Positions 43,957 through 55,784 of a stretch of DNA of 64,000 nt are shown here, one piece after another. The position numbers and the translations under genes are program-made. Each line of letters begins with the position of its first letter. Position 1 is the first letter of the stretch. The DNA is taken from assembly GCA_037074705.1 (NCBI GenBank), contig CM073594.1, positions 78,245,009-78,309,008 of the forward strand, given 5' to 3'. The DNA is from Zhengitettix transpicula. Taxonomy: Eukaryota > Arthropoda > Insecta > Orthoptera > Tetrigidae. The notes beneath the pieces are model-generated. The model did not search any database. It was not told where the DNA came from and saw only the letters and a program-made list of their open reading frames with translations.

Positions 43957-44500
43957 CATTTTTTTAGGGCAACAGGCTACATGAGGGTGATCCACTTTGG
44001 GCAACTCTCCTTTAATAGCATAGGAAGGGATTTGAAAGGGGGGGATGCGGAATGGTGGAGGAAGGTAGCCAAGGGTTACTAGGGCCCCCGGGCTATAGTT
44101 TAAGGATCCTACCCGGCATTCGCCTAAAGAAATGCAGGGAAAACCCTAGGAAAACCTGCATCGGGTAGGTTGGGCATTGGGTACTCCCACGCCCTTCCGA
44201 TAGCGGGAGAGGAGTTTGCTGTGGGGACGCAGCACTCCCTTCTTCGTGCCTCGACCAGTTTAGGAGGCAGCTGGCCGACTATTCCAATGGGAATAGAAAA
44301 CAACTCTTACCGTATGCCCAAGGTCTGCGACCCCGGAACATACACCTCTCAGAACAGGCCGAGGTGCCTCGGCTTGTGGGAACCTTAGTTCAAAAACGGA
44401 GAGGAAAAGGCGTACCCAAAGGTAGCCCCTTCGTAACTCTCCTAAAAGGTTCTGCCTGCGAGAGAATAACCCTCGCAGGCCTTACCCCGGAGAATAATCC
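43957..44500 (-). repeat. Retroposon A, long copy (A9)
   Basis: First copy of the 3 kb cluster. Its 5' end (right side) carries 'cctgcgagagaataaccctc' plus 'gcaggc', a short inverted repeat. 'attccattt' before the T-run and 'aatccattttt' after the copy may be a diverged target duplication. Confidence 0.9.
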
Positions 44501-44506
44501 ATTTTT

Positions 44507-44851
44507 ATTTTTTTTATTTTTTAGGGCAACAGGCTACATGAGGGTGATTGACATTGGGCAACTCCCCTTTAATAGCATAGGAAGGGATTAGAAAGGGGGG
44601 ATGCGGAAGGGTAGAGGAAGGTAGCCAAGGGTTACTAGGGCCCCCGGGCTATGGTTTAAGGATCCTACCCGGCATTCGCCTAAAGAAATGCAGGGAAAAC
44701 CCTAGGAAAACCTGCATCGGGTAGGTCGGGCATTTGGTACTTGTCCCACGCCCTTCCGATGACGGGAGAGGAGTTTGCTGTGGGGACGCAGCTTACCCCT
44801 CGCCATGCCTTGGCCTGTTTAGGAGGCAGCTGGCCGACTATTCCAATAGAC
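44507..44851 (-). repeat. Retroposon A, 5'-truncated (A10)
   Basis: Begins only a few bases after A9 in the same orientation and stops at 'ggccgactattccaata'. Confidence 0.9.
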
Positions 44852-44937
44852 AAATATAACGTCAAATAACTAGTAGAGAAACCCTAATTTTCTGATTCGA
44901 CGTTGAAACCTCGCGTTCCGTTCATTTATTCAGTTTC

Positions 44938-45255
44938 AGACCAGTTGCCTCCTAAACTGGCCAAGGCATGCCGAGGGGTAAGCTGCGACCCCGCAACAAA
45001 CCCCTCGCCCGCCGCCATCGGAAGGGCGTGGGACAAGTACCAAATGCCCGACCTACTTGATGCAGGTTTTTCTAGGGTTTCCCTGCATCAGTTTTAGGCG
45101 AATTGCCGCGTAGGATCCTTAAACCATAGCCCGAGGGCCGTAATTAATCCTTGGCTACCTTCCACTACACTTCCACTTCCCCCCATTAAAATCCCTTCTT
45201 ATGCTATTAAAACGGAGTTGCCACCATATGGATTACCCAAAACATAGCCTGTTTT
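44938..45255 (+). repeat. Retroposon A, inverted copy (A11)
   Basis: Opposite orientation to A10. The two 5' ends face each other across ~90 bp, forming an inverted pair of over 300 bp per arm. The tail runs into the T-run of A12. Confidence 0.9.
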
Positions 45256-45795
45256 TTTTTTTTTTTAGGGCAATAGGCTACATGAGGGTAATCCACTTAG
45301 GGCAACTCCCCTTTAATAGCATAGGAAGGGATTTGAAAGGGAGGATGCGGAAGGGTAGAGGAAGGTAGCCAAGGGTTAACTAGGGCCCCCGGGCTATATT
45401 TTAAGGATCCTACCCGGCATTCGCCTAAAGGAATGCAGGGAAAACCTTAGAAAAACCTGCATCGGGTAGGTCGGGCATTGGGTACTTGTCCCACGCCCTT
45501 CCGATAGCGGGAGAGGAGTTTGCTGTGGGGACGCAGCTTACCCCTCGCCATGCCTTGGCCTGTTAAGGAGGCAGCTGGCCGACTATTCCAATAGGAATAG
45601 CGGACAACTCTTGCCGTATGCCCAAGGTCTGCGACCCCGGAACATACACCTCTCAAAACAGACCGAGGTGCCTCGGCATGTGGGAACCTTAGTTCAAAAA
45701 GAAAAACCAGAGAGATGTGAGAGCATCCCCAAAGGTAGCCCCCGCCAGAGCTCTCTGGGAAGGTTCACCTGCGAGAAATCCTCTCGCAGGCTTCC
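45256..45795 (-). repeat. Retroposon A, long copy (A12)
   Basis: Starts with a T-run directly after A11 (tail to tail). Includes the 5' block 'ttcacctgcgagaaatcctc' plus 'tcgcagg'. Confidence 0.92.
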
Positions 45796-45820
45796 TTCCC
45801 TTCTATGTAAACATAGCCTG

Positions 45821-46378
45821 TTTTTTTTTGTTTTTTTTTTAGGGCAACAGGCTACTTGAGGGTAATCCACTTAGGGCAACTCCCCTTTAATAGCATAGGA
45901 AGGGATTAGAAAGGGGGGATGCGGAAGGGTAGAGGAAGGTAGCCAAGGGTTAACTAGGGCCCCCGGGCTGTATTTTAAGGATCCTACCCGGCATTCGCCT
46001 AAAGGAATGCAGGGAAAACCTTAGAAAAACCTGCATCGGGTAGGTCGGGCATTGGGTACTTGTCCCACGCCCTTCCGATAGCGGGAGAGGGGTTTGCTGT
46101 GGGGACGCAGCTTACCCCTCGCCATGCCTTGGCCAGTTTAGGAGGCAGCTGGCCGACTATTCCAATGGGAATAGCGGACAACTCTTGCCGTATGCCCAAA
46201 GTCTGCGACCCCGGAACATACACCTCTCAAAACAGACCGAGGTGCCTCGGCATGTGGGAACCTTAATTCAAAAAAAAACCAGAGAGATGTGAGAGCATCC
46301 CCAAAGGTAGCCCCCGCCAGAGCTCTCTGGGAAGGTTCACCTGCGCGAAATCCTCTCGCAGGCTTCCTTGGAATCTGA
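45821..46378 (-). repeat. Retroposon A, long copy (A13)
   Basis: Same orientation and nearly the same sequence as A12, including 'gaaggttcacctgcg' and 'cctctcgcagg'. It abuts the tail fragment and inverted copy A14. Confidence 0.92.
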
Positions 46379-46381
46379 AAC

Positions 46382-46966
46382 ATAGCCTGTCTACACCCAA
46401 AAAATAAAATTGGCTGCCATCACAAGGAAGCCTGCGAGAGAATTCTCTTGCAGGTAAACCTTCCCAGAGAGCTCTGGCGGAGGATACCTTTGCGGATGCC
46501 TTCACATCTCGCTTGTTTTTTGTACTAAGGTTCCCATGTGCCAAGGCACCTCGGCCTGTTTTGAGAGGTGTATGTTCCCGGGTCGCAGACCTTGGGCATA
46601 CGGTAAGAGTTGTCCACTATTCCTAATGGAATATTCGGCCAGCGTGCCTCCTAAACTGGTCAAGGCACGGCGAGGGGAAAGCTGCGACCCCACAGCAAAC
46701 CCCTCTGCCGCCATCGGAAGGGCGTGGGACAAGTACCAAATGCCCGACCTACCAGATGCAGATTTTTCTAGGGTTTTTCCTGCATCACTTTTAGGTGAAT
46801 TGCCGGGTAGGATCCTTAAATCATAGCCCGAGGGCCGTAATTAATCCTTTGCTACCTTTCTCTACCCTTCCGCATCCCCCCCTTTCAAATCCCTTCCTTT
46901 TCTATTAAAGGGGAGTTGCCACTATGTGGATTACTCTCATGTAGTCTGTTACCCTAAAAAAAAATA
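46382..46966 (+). repeat. Retroposon A, tail fragment and near full copy (A14)
   Basis: A short tail piece 'catagcctgtctacaccc' with an A-run (46382-46406) precedes an inverted near full-length copy (46420-46966) ending 'gttaccctaaaaaaaaa'. A13 and A14 together make a palindrome with ~500 bp arms. Confidence 0.92.
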
Positions 46967-47944
46967 ATTAAAAGACGTTATTGGGGCAAATGCCAGGACA
47001 TTTATGCAATAGTTAAACATTGTAATAAGGGAGAAAGTAATTACGTGTGTCAGTCAAATAAAATTGTAGGACGTATTAATTAGTAGTATGTTGTACGAAT
47101 ACGGATGCAGAAAATCGCGTTAAAGAAAATTATTAGTCCTTTGTTTACGGAATCTAATGTGTCTTCAGAACTGAAGTTGTTTTAGGTGCTCCCTTGTATT
47201 TTGATTCTACCAATGCATAACATCCGTAGAATTATTTCAAAACGCCCACAAATATTAAGCACTAATTGTTACAAAATTATTTTTCATAAAATAAATACTG
47301 TATTCGACATAAAAATATTTTTTTTAATTTTATGTACGTATTGAAAAGTTATTTCTTCTCATACGTGGCAATTTTCTCTATAGGGGAATGTTATAATAGT
47401 TCCTCAGCCTGGAATGCTGTTTGGCTAGTCCCGGAAACAGCTGCGGAAGAAGTAAATTATGCGGGTATGAACAGTCACTGAAAAGATACACTCAAAATAA
47501 ATTATTATAACCTGACAAACACAAAGTGTTCTGAAACTTAAGTACAAAATTATATATATTCTAAGATTTAGAAAAAAAAATCACTTAAGTAAATTGTCCA
47601 ACTACGAGGAAAGTTTCATTCACAAGTAGATTTAAATCCATATTTTATTTTATGGTACTATGTTGTTTCAATGTTATAATTCAGTTGTATCTCCTTAATT
47701 GCACCAGTGCTTGTACATACCGAAATACATTCTGTAGGAAGTATATCGAAATTTAAAAAATAACTTCTTTATATACATGATAATAATATTATTATTTATA
47801 TCGATTAAAGTCTCAAAACAATATTAATTATAATCGAAGTGTGGATGACTGCTTAATTTCTATTTAATCTATCTTCATGTAGTAAAATAATGGTTTTTAT
47901 GATTTATAAATCCTGTACTGACCAAATTAAAATAGTTAATTATT
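46967..47944. other. Unassigned AT-rich DNA
   Basis: Nothing recognised. Confidence 0.4.
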
Positions 47945-48633
47945 TTTCTGTCCTTCGTGTACGTCTACGGTAATCTGTACGTCTGTGTGTTTATGTATGT
48001 GTATGTTCCGCATACAAATCTACACCGGTGGATCAAATTTGACCCCATTTCGTACACGCGTTCCTTTCGAACCAGAAACAAACCCTGTGGGGATAAGAAC
48101 TAACTACTATCCCGATATTTCAGTCGGATAAATATTTTTCGCGGACAATGAGATTGATAATGTTTCTTCCGATGTTGTTTGTGTTATACACAATTTTCCT
48201 CTATTGGACGTGAACACCCTTAAAGAGGAGTGGAGAGGCGTTACACAAAAGTAACCGATATTGGAGTCGAATCCGAGGTTATGGGTGTCGCTGAGTTTAA
48301 TTATGGCATTCTAGTTGCCGTTCAACCCAAGCGGCGGAGGTGAACAGGAGGTAGAATTTTTCGTAAATTAAAACGGCCGATATTTTTGCCTAAATAATTT
48401 TTTTCAGGCGTTCATGAGTAAATTAGCGTTTATCCAGACATTTTTTAGTATAATTTCAAAACATTTCGACATAGGAGGGGAGCACCCTTAGGGATTGGGG
48501 TGGATGGGCATTACATAAGAATAACGCAAAATCAACCGAGAAGTGAGTTAAATGCAGATTTATGAATATCGTTGAATTTAATTACGACAACCCGGGAATC
48601 GTCTGGCAACCAGCTCGTACATGATAGAACAAA
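47945..48633 (+). repeat. Repeat D, near complete (D5)
   Basis: Runs from 'gtacgtctgtgtgtttatg' through 'caccggtggatcaaatttg' to 'acaacccgggaatcgtctgg' and 'caaccagctcg'. No open frame. The family has a short-tandem start and a fixed 'cccgg...ccagct' end. Confidence 0.65.
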
Positions 48634-49690
48634 CTTTCTTTATTTTCATTTTTAGTTACAATACACCAATTTCATTATTATTTTTTATTCGTTATTTAAT
48701 TTTTTTTATTGCTCATACTTTGTGAGGGTTTTGGCGGATTTTGAATTATAAGCGACTTTCAAATAATTATATATAACGATTTCTAATGTTAATATTTATT
48801 AAATGGCTATACAACATATGGCACTGGACATACATGTTTTCACGCATTTGATGTTATTACGTGTCTGAGCTCAAGTGTTGAATAAATTAAAACAAACCTT
48901 TATAAAGTACTCATATATTAGAATATTTATGTAAAAAAAAATCGAATATATTGCTCCTTATACTGCTGAAGAATTATAAACAGATATTTGTTAATATTAT
49001 GCATGATAAAACCCTTCAATCACAGTCACATAGAAAATTTATTATACGCTATTTACGTTAAAAGCTGAGGATTTAATTAAATTATCAGGTATGCTTAGTA
49101 TAATATAATCTCCGTGACATAATTTATTAACATAGGAATACACATAAATTAATATAATGTTGTATTAAATAATTTTACAGATGAATATCAAAGTAACAGA
49201 AAGCTCCTGACGTACACTTTTAAATCCTGACATTTTAATGTGAAAAACATTAAAATAAATTTTATGTGTGACTGTGATTGAAGGATTTCATCATTCTTAA
49301 TATTGAGAGTAAAATACAACAGTCTTTTATATTATTAGACAAATACACAGATATGTATGTAAATTCCTAGATACATAATCCCGTCTTCATTAGTTATATT
49401 ATGATAAGCGACCATCAAATAATTATATATAACGATTTATACATATTTTATAATTAATATAATATTTATATGGTTATTAGCCACTTTCAAATAATTATAT
49501 ATTACGATTTATATATAACGCTCAGATATATATAGAAAATTAAATTGTGGATCCTCAAATACTTGTATCATAAGTAATCCAGTCATTTAATTAAATCCTA
49601 TAACCGCAAATAATTACAACGCAAGTAACCGCAATCAACCTGACGACGATGGCAAAACACGCAATCGAGACGTTTATTAATTAATATTCA
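48634..49690. other. Unassigned AT-rich DNA
   Basis: Contains short direct repeats of 'tttcaaataattatata' (about 48757, 49407 and 49486). No gene recognised. Confidence 0.45.
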
Positions 49691-50010
49691 ACCCGGTTAG
49701 GAAGTGCGTAATATTTTATCCACGCAAGCTTCGGCTTATCGCGTTCGACCCAGATTCTCGGTTGCCCTGCAGTTTTTGCGTGCGCATCCTCGGCGTTTTT
49801 GCTGGTCCCAAGTTCTTGGAAGAACCGCTACGAGCAGCCGGCGGAAATTATTCGCATTTCTAGCACCACCTGCGTCTGCCATGCTTGAAATCTGAGCGTC
49901 GTGAGACGTCGTAAGACGCTGAAGGGGGGAAAAACAGCCGTGGGACTCGAATGATGCTTCCGCCCCCGCAGGGATGCAATACAACCTTTGGACACACATT
50001 TACGACATCT
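49691..50010. other. CpG-richer segment with overlapping ORFs
   Basis: Open on both strands (49704-49895 plus; 49736-49999 and 49828-50019 minus), which reflects composition. No domain recognised. Could be an exon or a regulatory island; not resolved. Confidence 0.3.
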
Positions 50011-50325
50011 ATATGTCATTATTCAGGTGATACAACAAATAATTGTGCATTCAAAGTCACTTTCGAGATAATCGCCTGGAAAAAGAATAGTGGAGCTTCT
50101 TGGACTAAAATGTGAATGAGTCGGCTGTCTTGGTTTTTCCATTAATTAGATTCAAGGAAAGTTATTAGACGGAAATGTGAAGAGATCATTGTTTGAATCA
50201 TTATAATTTGTTGGCCTTCAAATGAATCAACGTAATGTTCTTATCACAGAAACGCTTCCGTCTATTGCACAAATACACGAAAATGGTTAGGAGTTTGCGA
50301 TGGTTTGTGGGAAAAAATGAAATAC
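50011..50325. other. Unassigned spacer
   Basis: AT-rich, up to the TA target dinucleotide (50324-50325) of the next element. Nothing recognised. Confidence 0.4.
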
Positions 50326-51597
50326 AGAGGGGCCCAAAAAAATGTATCCACTGGTTAACCGTCCATAACTTGCAAACTAATTGACGGAGTTGTCTCATTT
50401 TTGGTGAAAGTGTAGCTATTCAAGTCCAACTTAAAGATATCACTGTAGGTGTTCGAAATGGTCACCATTAACATCCACACACAAACTATGTCGCCGAACT
50501 GCAGCACGAACTACTGACTGCAACGTGTTCAGTTGGATATTTGCACATGAAAGTACGATGGATTCTCCAAGTTCATCCAATGTGCGTGGCTTTTGTCGAT
50601 AAACGACGTCCTTTAGTGTTCCCCACTGGTAAAAGTTCAGAGGGAACGTGGTGGATACCCTACAGCACCTCTACGGCCTATCCATCTTCCTGGTAGATTT
50701 TCGTCGAGATAAGCCCTAACACGATTGTGGTAGTGGGCTGGGGCACCATCTTGTTGAAAGTAAAATCTTTCGTCTCCATACAAGTCTTGGATGGCAGGTA
50801 AAAGAGATGTACAACTCACCGGTAACTGTACCGTCAAAGAAGAATGGCCCCGGTAAGACAACCCACACCACACATTTACTCCTGGCTTTGTCTACATGGA
50901 CGTTTGGATTTTCGGCGACCCAGTAGAAGCAATTGTGGCGATTTACTGTACCATTGAGTTTGAACTGCGCCTCATCAGACCACACTATCATCTCTGCAAG
51001 CTCTTCATCGTTGCGCACCATGTTATTAAACCACTCGCTGTACTCCATCTGAATCGTCCTCGTTCATTGCGTGTACCAATCTTGGGATGTAGCACTTCCA
51101 CTTTGCTGAACACTTGAGCGACTTACTCCAGTTTCACGGACACACAGACTTCTGTGGTGAGCGGGTGATGGGACTTGTTACTGTTACGTGTCGTCCAGAT
51201 CGTTGTTTGTGTACATCTTTAACACAGCATTCGGCTTCAAATTTGTCTCGAATGCGACGAATCGTTAAACGTGTCGGTGGCTCTGTTTGATACACATTTC
51301 GCCATTGCCGTTGAACCTCATTAATGTTTTCGTACTTAAAATACCACTTTAAAACAGACTTCCTTTCATCAAATGTAAGCCTTACGCCAGCCATGTTTAC
51401 TCGAGTAACAGGTACATTAACAATAAAACACTAACTACCTGGCGACTGAACTCTGACAAAAAAAATCGCAATGCAACGTTTATGTGGCGATTGGCGGAAC
51501 TACAAACTAATACACTACCAAAAATGAGACAACTTCGTCAATAAGTTTGCAAGTTATGGACTGTTAACCAGTGGATACATTTTTTTGGGCCCCTCTG
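50326..51597 (-). mobile_element. Tc1/mariner-type transposon with ~80 bp TIRs
   Basis: Begins CAGAGGGGCCC (50326) and ends GGGCCCCTCTG (51597), flanked by TA on both sides (50324-50325 and 51598-51599), the target duplication of the IS630-Tc1-mariner group. The terminal inverted repeats are about 80 bp with only a few mismatches, from 'cagaggggcccaaaaaaatg' to 'ttgtctcatttttggt'. Total 1272 bp. The inner transposase is broken. Confidence 0.95.
50440..51394 (-). pseudogene. Tc1/mariner-type transposase, frameshifted, catalytic deletion
   Basis: The start is the Met at 51394 ('MAGVRLTFDERKSVLKWYFK'), an N-terminal helix-turn-helix region. The frame is lost near 51140 and resumes as 'WFNNMVRNDEELAEMIVWSD' (first catalytic Asp in 'WSDEAQFKLNG'). 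It then shifts near 50870 and reads 'GDERFYFQQDGAPAHYHNRV' (second Asp) and 'GRWIGRRGAVGYPPRS'. Then 'L-stop' replaces the expected 'PDL.PLDF' block, so the third catalytic Asp is lost by a small deletion. 'TLKDVVYRQKPRTLDEL' and 'VNGDHFEHLQ' close the protein at 50440. The block order matches insect elements of the DD41D kind, but the deletion prevents measuring the spacing. It cannot transpose on its own. Confidence 0.9.
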
Positions 51598-52295
51598 TAT
51601 TTCTTAAATAGCTCGAAATAAATTTTGATTTAACTCATTTTATATACATTTGAGAGATTCTTGCACGTCGTGCCCCTTCAGTGGTCGGCGATTGAAACGA
51701 ACAGGTCTGAAGAGTTCAAGTTATAACTTCTTCCTTGCGACTTTATTTCCACAGCCTTGACAGAGACCAACAACAAATATGAGTACTAAATTAATATTTC
51801 TGACGTTAAGTACAAATGAAATAAATAAATTAGCCAATAAAGTGAGAATAATTAATGAAATTGAATTAGAGAATTACATAATATAAAATTAATTTAAAAG
51901 GAGTTCAACATTTCGATCTAACTTTGGAATCCAATTCAGGTACTATCTGAATAAAAAATGAGGCTTAAATGAGTTCTTTGGAATACCACAAAAGCTCTTA
52001 CTGACCTGGTTGAAACCTACTTGATCCAAAGAGGTCTCCTTTTTATGTTTTATTAATACCGTACTTGATGAGGTCCCCCAAATTTGAGTCAATGTTTCTT
52101 CCGTTCAATTATCCAATTTAATTGTGTCATATTCAAATTATTCTGATTTAATTGACTAGTTCATTTATTTTAAAACGTCAGCAATGCCTTCACAACTACT
52201 CTCCTTCCTGGCACTTTATTTACTTTCGCGTGGCCATTAGGACTCGGGCACCATTCATCTGAAATCAAGGAAATCAAGACTTGAGGTAGGAGGTA
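51598..52295. other. Unassigned AT-rich DNA
   Basis: Nothing recognised up to the next retroposon copy. Confidence 0.4.
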
Positions 52296-52755
52296 GAACC
52301 TTGTAGGGGAGACGGAAGGGGCTATTTTTCGGGATGCCTTTTCCTCTCTCCGTTTTTGACCTAAGGTTCCCACAAGCCGAGGCACCTCGGCCTGTTCTGA
52401 CAGGTGTATGTTTCGGGGTCACAGACCTTGGTTATACGGTAAGAGTCGTCTGTTATTCTTATTAGATCAGTCGGCCAGCTGCCTCCTAAAATGGTTGAGG
52501 CATGGAGTAGGGAATTCTGCGTCCCCACATCAAACCCCTCGCCCGCAATCGGAAGGGCATGGGACAAGTACCAACTGCCCGACATACCTGATGCAGGTTT
52601 TCCTTGCATCACTTTTAGGCGAATTGCCAGTTAGTATCCTTAAACTACAGCCTGGGAGCCATAGTTAAATGTTGGCTACTTTCTCAACCTATCCTATGCT
52701 ATAAGAGGGGAGTGTCCACTACCATGTTTACCCTATATATACCCTGTCTACTTTT
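52296..52755 (+). repeat. Retroposon A, diverged (A15)
   Basis: Sense on the plus strand: 'aaggttcccacaagccgagg', 'cggccagctgcctcctaaaa', then a degraded tail without a clean A-run. Overlapping ORFs are incidental. Confidence 0.85.
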
Positions 52756-53127
52756 TCTTCTTCTACAAAACAAGAGAAGAATAAATTTGAGTTGCGATTT
52801 TGTAATATTTCTATAAAATTTCTTTTTCTCCCCCTAAGTTCCGCCATTTGTGACGAAAGACCTCCTTATTCATTAGCTTATGCAAACTAATTATGACAAA
52901 TTACTTTACAGAGATTCCTAATTCTGTAAATCCATTCCTGAATATGGCTTTCAAGCGGTATGTCATTGGCACAATTTAAATATGTATTTTAATTTACAAT
53001 ATCGTAATTATTATATGAATTTAAAATATAACATAACTATGTACATGTGTTTATAAAATTTCATATAGAGTATTCAGGCTTATAGGAGACACTAAATCAT
53101 GTGGCATTTCATTTCCCGTCAATATAT
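52756..53127. other. Unassigned AT-rich DNA
   Basis: Nothing recognised. Confidence 0.4.
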
Positions 53128-54318
53128 TGTAATACCAATTAAACAGGCCATTAATAGTTTTTAATATAATTAAATTGTTATCGGTACGAATGCGTAAAGG
53201 CGACAATGAAGGCGGGTTTTTCCTTTGTTCAACAATGGAGACAGCGCGGAGAAAACTGAGTGTGCACTTGGACAACGCCAGTCTGGAATCGGCGATTGAA
53301 AGGTGAAGGAGTCTAAAATCTGCGAATCAGAGATGAAACTGTTAAAAGTCGACGGGGAAATATAATACAGTTCAGTTCACCTAGAGCAACAAACAGTAAA
53401 GTTTGCAGTTATAAAGTACGAATAGCGAGATCCTGTATTTCCATATGAAAGCAAGCAGATATTTTACGGAGAGATTTATATAATAATTTGCACACGGTGA
53501 AGCAACTGGTTGTTTCACGCTGATTGAACAATTATCGCATAGAGGAGACCGGAATCCACTAGTTGACCAAAGGGGGCGGCTCATCCGAGGCTCCAGATAG
53601 CAGAGGACGAGTATTTTAAACGTGTGTATTAAAATTTTCAATGAAGTGTAGAGTCTGTGCAAAAATGGCTCTTTAGTGTGGTAGTTTTCAAGCTACAAGA
53701 GAGAGATCTGGTACCAGACAGACGTTCCGTGAGTAACAAAACTTTGATACAAATTTGTAAACGATAATTAAAAAGGTATAGTCAGATTTCGTTCAGTTTT
53801 CATTTCGTTCAGTTTTCATTTCGTTCAGTTTTCTTTTCACTCATTTTCATATTGTTTTAGGTTAACTTTTTATATTTGAATTGTTAATTGTCAGTTTATA
53901 CATTAATTTATTTCTAATTATCAAACCCAGTTATGGCCCTGAGATAAGAGTTGCGACGTATTTCATTGTAATGATATAAGAACTGTATGTTCATAAATGC
54001 CACGAATTAATAAATAAAAATTAAAGTATTTGTTTTAAATGCATGAAATTCGGCATGAAAAATAGGTTTTGTACATTGTAAATTTATCAACAATAATAAA
54101 TTTCTTTTAAAGCTTAGTAAATGCTGTTAATTATTCCTATGATTTAAGACCACCTTTTTAATCATTATAAATTCGACGTCTGCAACATGTGGATAATTAT
54201 TGATTTTTAATTAATTTTTTTGTTAATTGATTCATTTAATTAAAGCCTTCCAGTTGTTTATTACATTTATGGCTTCACCAACGTGGGGCAAATTAATCGT
54301 TAACAGTTGTTTATTACA
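53128..54318 (+). mobile_element. Solo LTR, family B, with PBS-like block (B7)
   Basis: Starts TGTAATACCAATTAAACAGG after ATAT. Contains 'atcaaacccagttatggccc' near 53922. Possible LTR ends occur near 54172 (degraded), 54268 and 54318. Between the last two sits 'atggcttcaccaacgtgggg' followed by 'caaattaat', the same PBS-like block as in B2 and B6. The right flank ATTT matches ATAT at three of four bases. Confidence 0.75.
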
Positions 54319-54440
54319 ATTTTTTTTTTCTAGCACTATTGTTTGCTAGATCGTAACATTAAAGTATCGCAGTAATACATTTTTTGAGTCACGTATATAC
54401 GAAATTCATTTCAGGCGACGGAGAATCAATTTGTCAAAGT
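54319..54440. other. Short unassigned AT-rich spacer
   Basis: A T-run and unremarkable AT-rich sequence between LTR B7 and the CpG island. Nothing recognised. Confidence 0.4.
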
Positions 54441-54770
54441 CGTTGGTGATATGAGTGAGTATTTTGGATCCGATCCCACGCGACGAATTCAAAGCCGCGA
54501 AGGAACGAAACTTGGCTCCGACACAATGAGAACTGGCTCGCGGAATCAAAACAAGTCCTAGACTGAACATGACGTCACCTGTGAGTGGTGAACGCCGTCA
54601 CGACGTCACAGATCTGGCTTTTGTATTTGCGTCGATGGCGTAAGCGAGCGACCTTCCCACCTTGTGAACTTGGCCTGTGGGAGGCTACCAGAACCTCGAC
54701 TATGACGCAACGGACCAAACCATAGTCACGAAAGTCTGATAAGCACGGTCGTGCATTCCATTGGTCATGG
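54441..54770. promoter_or_regulatory. CpG/CRE-containing island
   Basis: GC-rich island with a full CRE TGACGTCA (54570-54577) and 'gtcacgacgtcacag' (54597-54611). No ORF. Same composition and motifs as 25181-25395 and 35861-36240. Regulatory function is inferred only. Confidence 0.35.
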
Positions 54771-54961
54771 TTGGTAACGAATTCTTCATTGTCACACCGA
54801 CGAATATGACCATCAGGATGTAAAGGCCAAATAATTCCGTTTATTCCGGATGGATGCTTTAAAATGATTTTATTTAAATATTGAATCTGAGAATCTACAA
54901 TTTTATTTAAGCCTTAATGTGTTTACTTAAAATATTATAGGAGTGTGAAAAGACAGACTAT
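54771..54961. other. Unassigned spacer
   Basis: Nothing recognised. Confidence 0.35.
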
Positions 54962-55292
54962 GTATAGACGGCTCCAATGTCTGTCACCTCCCCTCATAGC
55001 ATAGTAAAGAACTGAAATAGGATGCGGAAAGATAGGGCAAGGTGGCTAGGGCTTCCAGGCTGTGTTTTAAGGATCGAAACTGGTAATTCACCAAAAAGAT
55101 ACGCAGGAAAAAACCTAGAAAAACTTGCATCAAGTAACTCGGGGTTTTGGTACTTCTCCCACGTCCTTCCGATGACAGGAGAAGCTTTAGGGGAATTTTT
55201 TACAGTAACAGGTTACATGAGGAAACTCCCCTTTATAAGCATAGGAAGGGATTTGAAAGGGGGAATGCGGAAGGGTAGAGGAAGATTAAAAC
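54962..55292 (-). repeat. Retroposon A, two diverged antisense pieces (A16, A17)
   Basis: 54962-55194 is a strongly diverged copy ('gatagggcaaggtggctagg', 'cacgtccttccgatgacagg'). A second tail piece, T-run plus 'agtaacaggttacatgagg', follows at 55195-55292. Confidence 0.75.
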
Positions 55293-55361
55293 GTAAGCCA
55301 TTTAAATTTTCACACAGATAAGCCACCTCTTGCAGGCAAAGCATTACACCTCGAAGTGATA

Positions 55362-55737
55362 TAGGCCTGGGCATACGGTAAGAGTTGTTCGCTGTTCCCA
55401 TTTGAACAGTCGGCCAGCTGCCTCCTAAACTGGTCGAGGCACGGAGAAGGGAATGCTGCGTCCCCACAGCAAACTCCTCTCCCGCTATCGGAAGGGCGTG
55501 GGACAAGTTCCCAATGCCCGACCTACCTGATGCAGGTTTTTCTAGGGTTTTCCCTTCATCACTTTAAGGCGAATTGCCAGGTAGGATCCTTAAATCATAG
55601 CCCGGGGGCCCTAGTTAACTCTTGGCTACCTTCCTCTACCCTTCCGCACCCCCCATTTCAAATCCCTTCCTATGCTATTGAAGGGGTGTTGCCACCATGT
55701 GGATTACCCTCATGTAGCGTGTTACCCTAAAAGAAAA
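55362..55737 (+). repeat. Retroposon A (A18)
   Basis: From 'gcatacggtaagagttgt' to 'cgtgttaccctaaaagaaa'. Its tail faces the tail of A19 across a ~50 bp spacer that holds a perfect 12 bp inverted repeat. Confidence 0.9.
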
Positions 55738-55779
55738 ATCCCTTCAATATTCCTGGAGTGACGGAACTATTGAAGGGAT
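55738..55779. repeat. Perfect 12 bp inverted repeat between A18 and A19
   Basis: 'atcccttcaata' (55738-55749) and its exact inverse 'tattgaagggat' (55768-55779) separated by 18 nt. Confidence 0.9.
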
Positions 55780-55784
55780 ATGAT

